The translations under genes and the position numbers were made by a program. From Rhizobium alarense (GTDB lineage: Bacteria; Pseudomonadota; Alphaproteobacteria; Rhizobiales; Rhizobiaceae), in contig NZ_JAKGBU010000035.1 in the NCBI RefSeq assembly GCF_021555155.1, positions 1 to 32,155 of the forward strand: 32,155 nt of DNA, given 5' to 3'. Position 1 is the stretch's first letter, and each line of letters starts with the position of its first letter. Of the stretch, positions 9,264 through 17,745 are shown piece by piece. The notes under the pieces are model-generated. The model had not been told where the DNA came from and made no database searches. It saw only the letters and a list, made by a program, of their open reading frames with translations.

Positions 9264-9722
9264 ATGCGTCTGACGAAACAAACCAACTATGCCGTGCGCA
9301 TGTTGATGTATTGCGCGGCAAACGGCGAGAAGCTCAGCCGCATTCCGGAAATCGCAAGGGCTTACGGCGTTTCGGAACTTTTCCTTTTCAAGATCCTGCA
9401 GCCGCTGACCAGGGCGGGTCTGGTCGAGACGGTGCGCGGCCGCAACGGTGGCGTACGGCTGCCGAGGCCGGCATCGCAGATCACCCTGTTCGACGTCGTC
9501 AAGGTCACGGAGGATTCCTTCGCCATGGCCGAATGTTTCGAGGCGGGCGAAATCGAATGTCCACTGGTCGACAGCTGCGGCCTGAACTCTGCTCTGCGCA
9601 AGGCGCTCAACGCCTTCTTCGAGGTGTTGCAGCAATATACGATCGATGATCTCGTCAAGGCGCGTCCGCAGATCGGCATGCTGCTCGGTATCGAGCCTGC
9701 CACGGCAAAGCCCGCTGCCTGA
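9264..9722 (+). CDS. rirA: Rrf2-family iron-responsive regulator RirA
   Basis: A 152-residue Rrf2-type regulator that represses iron-uptake genes in iron-replete rhizobia using an Fe-S cluster. The N-terminal winged HTH (MRLTKQTNYAVRMLMYCAAN, then a recognition helix in SELFLFKILQPL) is followed by the three cluster ligands at Cys91, Cys99 and Cys105. These are the positions reported for Rhizobium RirA. I chose the ATG at 9264 because of a GGAG 6 bases upstream and because the known protein begins MRLTKQTNYAV; a longer frame from 9195 is not needed. It is divergent from the iron-binding protein gene and preceded by an ICE-like box. Confidence 0.96.
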   Translation: MRLTKQTNYAVRMLMYCAANGEKLSRIPEIARAYGVSELFLFKILQPLTRAGLVETVRGRNGGVRLPRPASQITLFDVVKVTEDSFAMAECFEAGEIECPLVDSCGLNSALRKALNAFFEVLQQYTIDDLVKARPQIGMLLGIEPATAKPAA

Positions 9723-9757
9723 AAGGCGCTGCGGGCGTCACAGCGTCACAAGGCCGG

Positions 9758-10156
9758 CTAGACCGCGTCCTTGCTCACATATTCCTGGATAATGAAGGCA
9801 ATGGCCGTCGGGTCGAGTTCGGACTTGTCGATCCGGAAGTCCACGCCGTAATCGTCGATTTTCTGGAAATAGGCGTCGCTGATCGATGCGGAGATGACGC
9901 CGATCGGGCCGATATAGCCGTTGCGGCGGATTTCCGGCACGGTCTCGCGGAAATCCGCCTGCGGCTGCAGACGGTTGTCCATGAGAATCATGTCGAGTTT
10001 CGGCTCGCCACGGCGAATGAAGGCGAGTGCCGCGTCGACTGTCTCGACATAATGCAGCTCGACCGAAAACGTCTCGACCTTGCGCAGGATGGCGCGCAGG
10101 ATCAGTTCTTCTGCAGGGTCGTCATCCACTAGCAGTATATGCACGTTGGCAGCCAT
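9758..10156 (-). CDS. Stand-alone response regulator receiver protein
   Basis: A 132-residue receiver domain with no output domain. The acidic cluster Asp11-Asp13 (VDDD), the probable phosphoacceptor Asp60 (LILMD-like context), a Ser switch residue near 89-91 and Lys111 are all present, so it should be phosphorylatable. No histidine kinase is adjacent. It shares orientation with the LuxR-type gene upstream (180 bases apart) and converges on rirA with a 35-base gap. It may act as a phosphate shuttle or protein-interaction switch; the partner is unknown. Confidence 0.88.
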   Translation of the reverse strand: MAANVHILLVDDDPAEELILRAILRKVETFSVELHYVETVDAALAFIRRGEPKLDMILMDNRLQPQADFRETVPEIRRNGYIGPIGVISASISDAYFQKIDDYGVDFRIDKSELDPTAIAFIIQEYVSKDAV

Positions 10157-10335
10157 GGTGATCGCGCGATCCGTTCCTGAAACCCGTTGCCGAATGTCTG
10201 CGAAGCCAGGCCTGCCGCCTTGCCCGCTCGTTGTCCCGCTTTGACTACACTGTCCTTTAGCCCGGGCTGCTTCACAAGTCCCTGCCTCCGGAAACGCCTA
10301 AGAATAATGCCGTCCGGCGTGTGCCGGTATGCCCT

Positions 10336-11049
10336 TTAGAGAATGATCTGCTCGCGGATCGCTTTTGCGACCATCTGCGTGCGGTTCACCACGTCGAGCT
10401 TCTTGAGGATCGTCGCGGTATGGGAATTGACGGTGTGTTCGGATACCGAGACGATCAAAGCGATCTCGCTTGCAGTCTTGCCGTAGGAAATCCAGCGGAG
10501 AATTTCGGTTTCCCGCGGCGTCAGCCCCATGCCGGCCTTCGTGGCGAGCACCGTGCGGTGAAAATAGTCGAAGGCGCAGACCGCCTCATAGTAGAGCTGT
10601 TGGTGCTCGGCCCTGCCGATATCGTCACCATCGCCGAGAAAAACAACCGCGTAGCGCCCGCCGGTGGTCGCGTGGGCAGGCACGCAGAGTGCGATATCGA
10701 AGCCCAGTTGTATCAGCAGGCCGCTGTCGCGTCCGTTGCGAAGCTCCTCGTCGGTGCGCCAGACCGTCGGGATGACCGACCGGTGGAGGCTCCGGAAGAG
10801 ATCCGATTCGCTGAAGCGGTGACGCTTGTCGTAGGTTTCCGCAAGTCCCGCCGGCAGGTCGTGAAGAACGAGGCGGCCCGCGAGGTTGCTGGTTTCAGCC
10901 TCGTTGGCCACCTGCACCACCCCGAAGTGATCGAAACCGTAGCGCAACGCCATCATGTGAAAGATGCGAAAGAAGTCGACGCGATTCAGAGCCTTCTCTA
11001 AATCGGTTTCCATATCGTATCGGCGGTGATTGCTCGCAAGTACAGCCAC
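10336..11049 (-). CDS. LuxR-family regulator with degenerate autoinducer-binding domain
   Basis: A 237-residue regulator with an N-terminal autoinducer-binding-like domain (about 15-165) and a C-terminal GerE/LuxR HTH (about 172-235: LTPRETEILRWISYGKTASE, then VSEHTVNSHTATILKKL). In the ligand pocket the position equivalent to TraR Trp57 appears to be Leu, and the Asp-Pro pair is Asp-Leu, while the Tyr and a later Trp remain. It may not bind a classical acyl-homoserine lactone. No luxI gene is present. The GTG at 11049 has AAGGTG about 8 bases upstream and is preferred; an internal ATG at 11013 lacks a clear ribosome site. Confidence 0.85.
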   Translation of the reverse strand: MAVLASNHRRYDMETDLEKALNRVDFFRIFHMMALRYGFDHFGVVQVANEAETSNLAGRLVLHDLPAGLAETYDKRHRFSESDLFRSLHRSVIPTVWRTDEELRNGRDSGLLIQLGFDIALCVPAHATTGGRYAVVFLGDGDDIGRAEHQQLYYEAVCAFDYFHRTVLATKAGMGLTPRETEILRWISYGKTASEIALIVSVSEHTVNSHTATILKKLDVVNRTQMVAKAIREQIIL

Positions 11050-11455
11050 GTCTTTGCACCTTACACGCCTTTAACGGGAGTCTACCGCTACAATTCAAGA
11101 GAGCAAAGGGGCATTCAGACAATTTCGGACTTTGTATCGTATTTTCGGCGCCTTGTCTGCCGGCTGGCCATATCAAAATGCGCACCGCCTGCACGGTCGC
11201 GACGGCATGTTCCCGGAGCGCCGCAGCCGTCTCCGGACTGCGCCGGGGACCCGTACGATCACCGGTATCCTGCACGGCTCGATACGTCCTGGGAATGCTG
11301 TGAAGAACAATTTTCTGCAATGTTTTCCGTTTGGACAAATTTCTTCGCGGACTTATTGCATTCGCGCGGCAAATGTCGTTCCATCCGCGCAAGGTCGGGC
11401 CGAAGGTGCCCGGTCTGGAACATAGAGAACAAGAAGCAAATCTGGGAAGCTCACT
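11050..11455. other. 406-base intergenic region, LuxR gene to dppA
   Basis: Divergent control region with no supported gene. It is less GC-rich near 11310-11360, where a weak rightward promoter is possible (TTGGAC at 11331, a 17-base spacer, TATTGC at 11354). The leader from there to dppA would be about 90 bases. I found no convincing palindrome. The frames reading through it have no recognisable content. Confidence 0.5.
11331..11359 (+). promoter_or_regulatory. Weak candidate dppA promoter
   Basis: TTGGAC (11331-11336), an exact 17-base spacer and TATTGC (11354-11359). Both hexamers match the consensus only partly; the support is the spacing and the local AT-rich dip ahead of dppA. Confidence 0.3.
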
Positions 11456-13051
11456 ATGAAAAAGCTGACTACTCTCCTTGCAGCGACCGCGCTCGCCTCG
11501 ATGATGGCGTCTGCGGCCTGGTCGAAGACGCTGGTCTACTGCTCCGAAGGTTCGCCTGAAGGCTTCGATCCGGCGCTCTACACCGCTGGTACGACCTTCG
11601 ATGCGTCGTCACGTACCGTCTACAACCGCCTGGTCGAGTTCAAGCACGGCAGCACCGAGATCGAGCCGGGCCTTGCCGAAACCTGGGAAGTGTCGGCCGA
11701 CGGCAAGGAATACACGTTCAAGCTGCGGGCTGGCGTGAAGTTCCAGACGACCGAATTCTTCACGCCGACGCGCGACTTCAACGCCGACGACGTGATCTTC
11801 TCTTTCGAGCGGCAGTACAAGGAAGACAACGCCTGGAACAAATATGTCGCGGGCGCCGCCTGGGAGTATTTTGCCGGCATGGGCTTCCCGGACCTGATCG
11901 AGAAGATCGAAAAGGTCGATGACCTGACGGTCAAATTCGTGCTGAAGCGTCCCGAAGCGCCCTTCATGGCGAATCTCGGCATGGATTTCGCGTCGATCCT
12001 GTCCAAGGAATATGCCGACAAGCTGCAGGCTGACGGCAAGATGGAGCTGATGAACCAGCAGCCGCTCGGCACCGGCCCGTTTGCTTTCGTCGCCTATCAG
12101 ACGGACGCGGCGATCCGCTACCGTGCGAATGCCGATTACTGGGCCGGCAAGCAGCCGGTCGACGACCTCGTCTTCGCGATCACCACGGACGCTGCCGTGC
12201 GTGCGCAGAAGCTGAAGGCGGGCGAATGCCACATCATGCCCTATCCGAATGCCGCTGACGTGGCCGAGCTCAAGGCCGATGCAAACCTGACGGTTGTCGA
12301 GCAGGAAGGCCTCAACGTTTCCTACCTCGCCTACAACACGCTGATGGCGCCGTTCGACAAGGCCGAAGTGCGCAAGGCGCTCAACATGGCCGTCAACAAG
12401 CAGGCGATCGTCGACGCGGTCTTCCAGGGCGCGGCAACGGTCGCCAAGAACCCGATCCCGCCGACCATGTGGTCCTACAATGATGCCGTCGAGGACGACA
12501 AGTACGACCCCGACGCGGCGAAGAAGATGCTCGAGGACGCCGGCGTCACCGGTCTCAAGATGAAGGTCTGGGCGATGCCGGTCGCACGGCCCTACATGCT
12601 GAACGCCCGCCGCGCCGCCGAACTCATCCAGGCCGATCTGGCGAAGATCGGCGTCGAGGTCGAGATCGTGTCCTACGAGTGGGCCGAGTACCTGAAGCTC
12701 TCGTCCGACAAGAACCGCGACGGCGCGGTCATTCTCGGCTGGACGGGTGACAACGGCGATCCGGACAACTTCCTCGACACGCTGCTCGGCTGCGATGCCG
12801 TTGGCGGCAACAACCGTGCCCAGTGGTGCAACGAGGAGTTCGATGCCCTCATGACGAAGGCGAAGGAAACCGCCGACGTTGCCGAGCGCACGAAGTTCTA
12901 TGAAGAGGCCCAGCTGATCTTCAAGCGCGAAGCGCCCTGGAACACGCTCGACCACTCTCTCGTCTCGATCCCGATGAGCAAGAAGGTTTCGGGCTTCGTC
13001 CAGGATCCGCTCGGCTATCATCGTTTTGACGGCGTGGACATCGCCGAGTAG
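11456..13051 (+). CDS. dppA: Dipeptide ABC transporter periplasmic binding protein
   Basis: A 531-residue family 5 (SBP_bac_5) extracellular solute-binding protein of the DppA type. It has a signal peptide (residues 1-23, MKKLTTLL... to Ala-Trp-Ser) and a mature start KTLVYCSEGSPEGFDPALY, which closely matches DppA proteins. The conserved LRAGVKFQTTEFFTPTRDFN and NQQPLGTGPFAF segments are present. It delivers dipeptides to DppBCDF. Rhizobial Dpp systems are also reported to take up 5-aminolevulinate, and enterobacterial DppA binds haem, which may explain its place near iron genes; that link is inferred. A 13-bp stem-loop follows the gene. Confidence 0.93.
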   Translation: MKKLTTLLAATALASMMASAAWSKTLVYCSEGSPEGFDPALYTAGTTFDASSRTVYNRLVEFKHGSTEIEPGLAETWEVSADGKEYTFKLRAGVKFQTTEFFTPTRDFNADDVIFSFERQYKEDNAWNKYVAGAAWEYFAGMGFPDLIEKIEKVDDLTVKFVLKRPEAPFMANLGMDFASILSKEYADKLQADGKMELMNQQPLGTGPFAFVAYQTDAAIRYRANADYWAGKQPVDDLVFAITTDAAVRAQKLKAGECHIMPYPNAADVAELKADANLTVVEQEGLNVSYLAYNTLMAPFDKAEVRKALNMAVNKQAIVDAVFQGAATVAKNPIPPTMWSYNDAVEDDKYDPDAAKKMLEDAGVTGLKMKVWAMPVARPYMLNARRAAELIQADLAKIGVEVEIVSYEWAEYLKLSSDKNRDGAVILGWTGDNGDPDNFLDTLLGCDAVGGNNRAQWCNEEFDALMTKAKETADVAERTKFYEEAQLIFKREAPWNTLDHSLVSIPMSKKVSGFVQDPLGYHRFDGVDIAE

Positions 13052-13092
13052 GATCGGCTGAAGAACAGGCACGCCGCAAAGAGCGTGCAAGG

Positions 13093-13126
13093 CCGGCGGC
13101 CCGAAGACATTCGGGCCGCCGGTTTT
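13093..13126 (+). terminator. Strong stem-loop between dppA and dppB (attenuator/3' stabiliser)
   Basis: CCGGCGGCCCGAA (13093-13105) pairs perfectly over 13 bp with TTCGGGCCGCCGG (13110-13122) around a GACA loop, then TTTT. It has the form of a terminator but lies inside the operon. Such elements usually let most transcripts stop after the binding-protein gene, or protect its 3' end, so that binding protein exceeds permease. Confidence 0.85.
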
Positions 13127-13149
13127 CAAAATAAAGGGATTGGCTCCCC

Positions 13150-14154
13150 ATGTTTCGTTTCATTCTCGGGCGGCTCGCCGTCCTGATACCCACATTCATT
13201 GGGGTGTCGATCATCGCGTTTTCGTTCATTCGGCTGCTGCCCGGCGATCCCGTCATGCTGATGTCGGGTGAACGTGTCATGTCGCCGGAGCGCCATGCCG
13301 AGCTCATGAACCAGCTCGGCCTCGACCGACCGTTCTACATCCAGTACCTCGACTATCTCGGGGGACTGGTGACCGGCGATTTCGGCAGTTCGATCGTCAC
13401 CAAGCGTCCCGTGCTCGACGACTTCATGAACCTGTTTCCGGCGACGCTGGAACTGTCGCTCTGCGCCATCCTGCTCGCGGTCTGTCTCGGCATTCCCGCA
13501 GGTGTGATTGCGGCGGTGAAGCGGGGCACCTGGCTTGACCAGTCGATCATGGGGGCGGCGCTCGTCGGCTACTCGATGCCGATCTTCTGGTGGGGGCTCC
13601 TGCTCATCATCTTCTTTTCCGGCTATCTCGGCTGGACCCCGGTTTCGGGTCGCATCTCCCTCATCTACTTCTTTCCTTCGGTCACCGGCTTCATGCTGGT
13701 CGACAGCCTGATCTCCGGGCAGGCGGGCGCCTTCAAGTCGGCCGCCACCTATCTCATCCTGCCCACGGTGGTGCTGGCGACGATCCCCCTTGCGGTCATC
13801 GCCCGCCAGACCCGGTCGGCCATGCTCGAGGTGCTCGGCGAGGACTATGTGCGTACGGCACGGGCGAAGGGGCTTTCGCCCTTCCGCGTGGTCGGCATAC
13901 ACGCATTGCGCAACGCCATGATCCCGGTCATTACCACGATCGGCCTGCAGGTGGGGGTGCTGCTCGCCGGCGCCATCCTGACGGAGACGATCTTCTCCTG
14001 GCCGGGTATCGGCAAGTGGATGGTGGATTCGGTCTTCAAGCGCGACTACGCGGTGGTGCAAGGCGGCCTCATGCTGATCGCCGCCGTCATCATGCTCGTC
14101 AACCTCATCGTCGACCTGCTCTACGGGCTGGTCAACCCGCGCATCCGTCGATAG
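13150..14154 (+). CDS. dppB: Dipeptide ABC transporter permease
   Basis: A 334-residue inner-membrane permease of the DppB/OppB type. It starts MFRFILGRLAVLIPTFIGVS, the usual first membrane segment and amphipathic entry, followed by an RLLPGDPV motif and five further helices. The ATPase-contact EAA loop is seen in EDYVRTARAKGLSPFRVVG, and the protein ends in NPRIRR. It pairs with DppC to form the channel. It is separated from dppA by the intra-operon stem-loop and from dppC by 11 bases that contain AGGAGG. Confidence 0.93.
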   Translation: MFRFILGRLAVLIPTFIGVSIIAFSFIRLLPGDPVMLMSGERVMSPERHAELMNQLGLDRPFYIQYLDYLGGLVTGDFGSSIVTKRPVLDDFMNLFPATLELSLCAILLAVCLGIPAGVIAAVKRGTWLDQSIMGAALVGYSMPIFWWGLLLIIFFSGYLGWTPVSGRISLIYFFPSVTGFMLVDSLISGQAGAFKSAATYLILPTVVLATIPLAVIARQTRSAMLEVLGEDYVRTARAKGLSPFRVVGIHALRNAMIPVITTIGLQVGVLLAGAILTETIFSWPGIGKWMVDSVFKRDYAVVQGGLMLIAAVIMLVNLIVDLLYGLVNPRIRR

Positions 14155-14165
14155 GAGGACCGCCG

Positions 14166-15074
14166 ATGAGTGCAGTCCAAAACACGGCCGAAACGAAGAC
14201 CGGCGGTGCGCCGCCTTCGGGCCTTTCGGAATTCTGGTTCTACTTCTCCCGCAACAAGGGGGCGGTCATCGGTCTTGCAGTGTTCCTGGTCATCCTCGTG
14301 CTCGCGGTGCTGGCGCCGATCGTGACGCCGCACAGCCCCAGCATCCAGAACCGCGAGCTGCTGCTGCAGCCGCCCGTCTGGCACGAGGATGGTTCCTGGG
14401 GCCATATCCTCGGCACCGACGCCGTCGGCCGCGACATCCTCTCGCGGCTGATCTACGGTGCGCGCTTCTCGCTGTTCATCGGCCTCGTCGTGGTCACCCT
14501 GTCGGTGATCTCGGGTGTGCTGATCGGTCTCGTCGCGGGTTATTTCCGCGGCAGGATCGACACGTTCATCATGCGCATCATGGACATTATCCTGGCCTTC
14601 CCGTCGCTGCTGCTCGCGCTCGTGCTGGTGGCCGTGCTCGGGCCGGGCCTGCTCAATGCGATGATCGCGATTTCGCTCGTCAACCAGCCGCATTTCGTCC
14701 GGCTGACGCGCGCCTCCGTGATGACCGAACGCTCCAAGGAATACGTGGTCGGTTCGCAGGTTTCCGGCGCCGGCACGCTGCGGCTGATGTTCCTGACGAT
14801 CCTGCCGAACTGCCTGGCGCCGCTGATCGTGCAGGCGACGCTTGCCTTTTCGGCGGCGATCCTCGACGCGGCGGCGCTCGGTTTCCTCGGCATGGGCGCG
14901 CAGCCGCCGACGCCGGAATGGGGCACCATGCTCGCCGAGGCGCGCGAATTCATCCAGCGCGCCTGGTGGGTCGTCACCTTTCCGGGCCTCGCCATCCTGG
15001 TCACCGTGCTCGCCATCAACCTGATGGGCGACGGCCTGCGCGACGCCCTCGATCCCAAGCTGAAGAGGTCGTGA
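14166..15074 (+). CDS. dppC: Dipeptide ABC transporter permease
   Basis: A 302-residue DppC/OppC-type permease. A cytosolic N-terminal tail (about 35 residues) precedes the first helix (KGAVIGLAVFLVILVLAVLA). The conserved HILGTDAVGRDILSRLIYGARFSL follows, then an EAA loop in SKEYVVGSQVSGAGTLRLMF and a terminal LMGDGLRDALDPKLK. The ATG at 14166 has AGGAGG 8 bases before it; the frame is open further upstream, but that stretch overlaps dppB. The stop shares a base with dppD. Confidence 0.93.
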   Translation: MSAVQNTAETKTGGAPPSGLSEFWFYFSRNKGAVIGLAVFLVILVLAVLAPIVTPHSPSIQNRELLLQPPVWHEDGSWGHILGTDAVGRDILSRLIYGARFSLFIGLVVVTLSVISGVLIGLVAGYFRGRIDTFIMRIMDIILAFPSLLLALVLVAVLGPGLLNAMIAISLVNQPHFVRLTRASVMTERSKEYVVGSQVSGAGTLRLMFLTILPNCLAPLIVQATLAFSAAILDAAALGFLGMGAQPPTPEWGTMLAEAREFIQRAWWVVTFPGLAILVTVLAINLMGDGLRDALDPKLKRS

Positions 15075-15925
15075 TGCCGCTTCTCGAAATCGAAAACCTG
15101 GTCGTCGAATTCGACACGGCCTCCGGTCCCTTCCGTGCCGTGGATGGCGTGTCGCTCAAGGTCGACGAGGGCGAGGTGCTTGCCATCGTCGGCGAGTCGG
15201 GTTCGGGCAAGTCCGTCGCAATGCTTGCCGCCATGGGGCTTCTGCCGTGGACGGCGAAGGTCTCCGCCGACACGCTCGAGTTCAACGGCCGCGACATGCG
15301 GGCGATGTCGGACGGCGACCGGCGCAGGATCATCGGCAAGGACATCGCCATGATCTTCCAGGAGCCCGTGGCGAGCCTAAACCCGTGCTTTACGGTAGGC
15401 TTCCAGATCGAGGAGGTGTTGCGGTTCCACACCGACCTCGACCGGAAGGCGCGCCGCGCCCGCGCCATCGAGCTGTTCCAGGCCGTCGGCATTCCCAATC
15501 CCGAAGAGCGCCTCGGCCATTTTCCGCATCAGATGTCGGGCGGCCAGTGCCAGCGCGTGATGATCGCGACAGCGCTCGCCTGCAATCCGAAGCTGCTGAT
15601 CGCCGACGAGCCGACGACGGCGCTCGACGTGACGATCCAGAAGCAGATCCTCGATCTCTTGATGCGTCTGCAGGCCGAATACGGCATGGGCCTCATCATG
15701 ATCACCCATGACATGGGCGTCGTCGCCGAGACCGCCGATCGCGTCATCGTGCAGTACAAGGGGCGCAAGATCGAGGAAGCCGACGTGCTTTCGCTGTTCG
15801 CCGCACCGAAGAGCGTCTACACGAAGGCGCTGCTGTCGGCGCTGCCGGAAAATGCCGTCGGCGGACGGCTGCCGACGATCACCGAGAAGCTGACGGATGC
15901 CGAGATTTTCGAGGGAGCCGCGTGA
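15074..15925 (+). CDS. dppD: Dipeptide ABC transporter ATP-binding protein
   Basis: A 283-residue ATPase of the OppD/DppD class. Walker A GESGSGKS is at residues 40-47, the Q-loop lies in [16 protein letters not shown], the signature is MSGGQCQRV, Walker B is [12 protein letters not shown], and the switch histidine is in ITHDMG. The C-terminus includes the oligopeptide-family tail ([12 protein letters not shown]) but lacks the Cys cluster of some longer homologues. Translation starts at the ATG overlapping the dppC TGA. It forms the heterodimeric motor with DppF. Confidence 0.93.
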   Translation: MPLLEIENLVVEFDTASGPFRAVDGVSLKVDEGEVLAIVGESGSGKSVAMLAAMGLLPWTAKVSADTLEFNGRDMRAMSDGDRRRIIGKDIAMIFQEPVASLNPCFTVGFQIEEVLRFHTDLDRKARRARAIELFQAVGIPNPEERLGHFPHQMSGGQCQRVMIATALACNPKLLIADEPTTALDVTIQKQILDLLMRLQAEYGMGLIMITHDMGVVAETADRVIVQYKGRKIEEADVLSLFAAPKSVYTKALLSALPENAVGGRLPTITEKLTDAEIFEGAA

Positions 15926-16752
15926 TGACCCCCGTTCTCGAAGGGCGCAACCTGAAGCGCGACTACCAGATCCCCGGCGGCCTCTTCAAGCAGGGCAGGA
16001 CGATCCACGCGGTAAAGGGCGTGAGCTTCACGGTCGAAGAAGGCAAGACGCTGGCGATCGTCGGCGAAAGCGGCTGCGGCAAGTCGACGCTCGCCCGCAT
16101 CGTGACGATGATCGACCCGGCCACCTCCGGCGAGATGCTGATCGACGGGAAGAAGGTCGATATCTCCGCCGAACCGCTGACGCCCGAGATGCGCAGCAAG
16201 GTGCAGATCGTCTTCCAGAACCCCTATGGCTCGCTCAACCCGCGCAAAAAGATCGGCGATATCCTGACCGAACCGCTGGTCATCAACACCAGGCTTTCGG
16301 CCGACGAACGTCGCGGACGGGCGATGGCCATGCTGAAGAAGGTGGGGCTCGAGGAGAGGCACTATAGCCGCTATCCGCACATGTTCTCCGGTGGCCAGCG
16401 CCAGCGCGTGGCAATCGCCCGCGCATTGATGCTCAATCCGCGCCTCCTCGTGCTGGACGAGCCGGTCTCGGCGCTCGACCTCTCTGTTCAGGCGCAGGTG
16501 CTGAACCTTCTCGCCGATCTCCAGGAGGAGTTCCACCTGACCTATGTCTTCATCAGCCATGATCTTTCGGTGGTGCGCCACATCGCCGACGACGTGATGG
16601 TGATGTATTTCGGGGAGGCTGTGGAATACGGCAGCCGGGACGCGGTGTTCGACAATCCGCAGCACAGTTACACGAAAACCCTCTTTGCCGCGACGCCGCG
16701 GGTCGACATCGATGCGATCAAGGCGCGCCTCGAACGGCGGAAGCGTGCCTGA
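15925..16752 (+). CDS. dppF: Dipeptide ABC transporter ATP-binding protein
   Basis: A 275-residue second ATPase of the Dpp importer. Walker A GESGCGKS is at 47-54, the Q-loop is VFQNPYGSLNPRKK (typical of DppF/OppF), the signature is FSGGQRQRVAIARAL, Walker B is LLVLDEPVSALD, and the switch His is in ISHDLS. The C-terminal HSYTKTLFAATP oligopeptide tail is present. It is somewhat shorter than many DppF proteins (about 300-330 residues), mainly at the C-terminus. The ATG at 15925 overlaps the dppD stop; a GTG one codon earlier is possible. Confidence 0.93.
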   Translation: MTPVLEGRNLKRDYQIPGGLFKQGRTIHAVKGVSFTVEEGKTLAIVGESGCGKSTLARIVTMIDPATSGEMLIDGKKVDISAEPLTPEMRSKVQIVFQNPYGSLNPRKKIGDILTEPLVINTRLSADERRGRAMAMLKKVGLEERHYSRYPHMFSGGQRQRVAIARALMLNPRLLVLDEPVSALDLSVQAQVLNLLADLQEEFHLTYVFISHDLSVVRHIADDVMVMYFGEAVEYGSRDAVFDNPQHSYTKTLFAATPRVDIDAIKARLERRKRA

Positions 16753-16833
16753 GACGCCGGTCCGCCGAAAGAAGACAGCGCATGCCCGGCCTGCTATCAC
16801 CCGGCGGCGGATGAGTCTGGACGGAGCAGGGCA

Positions 16834-17352
16834 TTGGTGAAGGCTATCGTGGTCATGGGCGTGAGCGGCTGCGGCAAGACGTCGGTCGCCGAGGGGCTGG
16901 CCGCAGCGCTCGGCCTCGAATTCGTCGAGGGCGACAGGCTCCATCCGGCCGCGAATGTGGAGAAGATGTCGCGCGGCATTGCGCTTACCGATGACGATCG
17001 CTGGCCGTGGCTCGACGTGATCGGCGGCGAAATCGCCGCGGGCGTGGCCCGGGGAAAGGGCATCGTCGTGTCCTGTTCGGCCCTTCGCCGGACCTACCGG
17101 GACCGGCTGCGCAGCGCGGCGGGCGGCCCGCTCGCCTTCGTCTTCCTGAAGGGCAGCCGGGAACTGCTGCTCACGCGTATGCAGGCGCGCAAGGACCATT
17201 TCATGCCGGTCAGCCTGCTCGACAGCCAGCTCGCGACGCTGGAGGATCCGTCCGGCGAGCCCGGCGTCGTGACAGTCGATATCGCCGCGCCGATCGCCGC
17301 CATCGTCACCGCCGCGGCAAGGGGCCTGCAGGCGCTCGATCAGGCGCGCTGA
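16834..17352 (+). CDS. gntK: Gluconokinase
   Basis: A 172-residue small P-loop kinase of the GntK family, phosphorylating D-gluconate to 6-phosphogluconate with ATP for the Entner-Doudoroff or pentose-phosphate route. The P-loop GVSGCGKT is at residues 9-16, followed by the family pattern EGDRLHPAANVEKMSRGIALTDDDRWPWL, the CSALRRTYRDRLR segment and HFMPVSLLDSQLATLE. Start choice is TTG 16834 or GTG 16837; GGAG at 16823-16826 suits the TTG better, and no ATG is available. It lies 81 bases after dppF with no terminator between and may be read through from that operon. No gluconate transporter is adjacent. Confidence 0.92.
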   Translation: MVKAIVVMGVSGCGKTSVAEGLAAALGLEFVEGDRLHPAANVEKMSRGIALTDDDRWPWLDVIGGEIAAGVARGKGIVVSCSALRRTYRDRLRSAAGGPLAFVFLKGSRELLLTRMQARKDHFMPVSLLDSQLATLEDPSGEPGVVTVDIAAPIAAIVTAAARGLQALDQAR

Positions 17353-17745
17353 AATACGGCAGTCTTGTTGACCTTTGTTGAGTGATGCCGGCAGGCATCG
17401 GGTCACGTCCGATGGGCGGCGGCATCGCGCATCCGCAGGGCACCTGTCAGAATATCCATCGGCGGCGCGATAAAGCGGCTGAGTTCGATCGCAATCCTCT
17501 CGCATTGCGGCAAAACTATCTCTTTGTTTCTGCTCTTGTGACAGCCGTGGCGGTCGGTGACGACGCGCATTCCGGCCGCCTGGCGCTGTGCACTGCAGCA
17601 ACGATTCCCGCTTGATGTGTTTAGTAAAATGCGTATCACTAAACATATTGCTCAACATGGCAGAGTGAGGGCCGTGCCGGGCATGGGAACTTTGAGAGTT
17701 TTCCGGGAGCGGCGTGGGGCCGGCTTCTGAATCTGGGAGGATTAC
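17353..17745. other. 393-base intergenic region upstream of the sugar/ketose ABC-kinase operon
   Basis: Control region of the long downstream operon. It contains a small hairpin just after gntK (GATGCC/GGCATC, 17384-17399) and a perfect 8-bp inverted repeat at 17618-17645, with an AT-rich stretch around it. Short frames on both strands cross it but resemble no protein I recognise. GGGAGG lies 5 bases ahead of the binding-protein ATG. Confidence 0.55.
17618..17645. promoter_or_regulatory. Inverted repeat, candidate operator of the ABC-kinase operon
   Basis: TGTTTAGT (17618-17625) and ACTAAACA (17638-17645) are perfect inverted arms separated by 12 bases, about 100 bases before the binding-protein start. 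Pairing resumes for two bases outside a single mismatch. A TTGATG/TATCAC promoter-like pair with a 16-base spacer overlaps it (17612-17639). It looks like a repressor site; the regulator is unknown. Confidence 0.5.

Noticed and set aside
10895-11392. A 165-codon reverse frame crossing the LuxR-dppA gap
   Set aside because: It overlaps the start of the LuxR-type gene in another frame, has no ribosome site and no recognisable content.
16811-16840. A nine-codon leader-like frame overlapping the gntK start
   Set aside because: It has no ribosome site of its own and no amino-acid pattern suggesting attenuation; short frames like this are expected by chance.
17382-17639. Two opposing ~75-codon frames in the gntK to binding-protein gap
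   Set aside because: Neither has a good ribosome site, domain or gene-like composition, and both lie in what looks like a control region.
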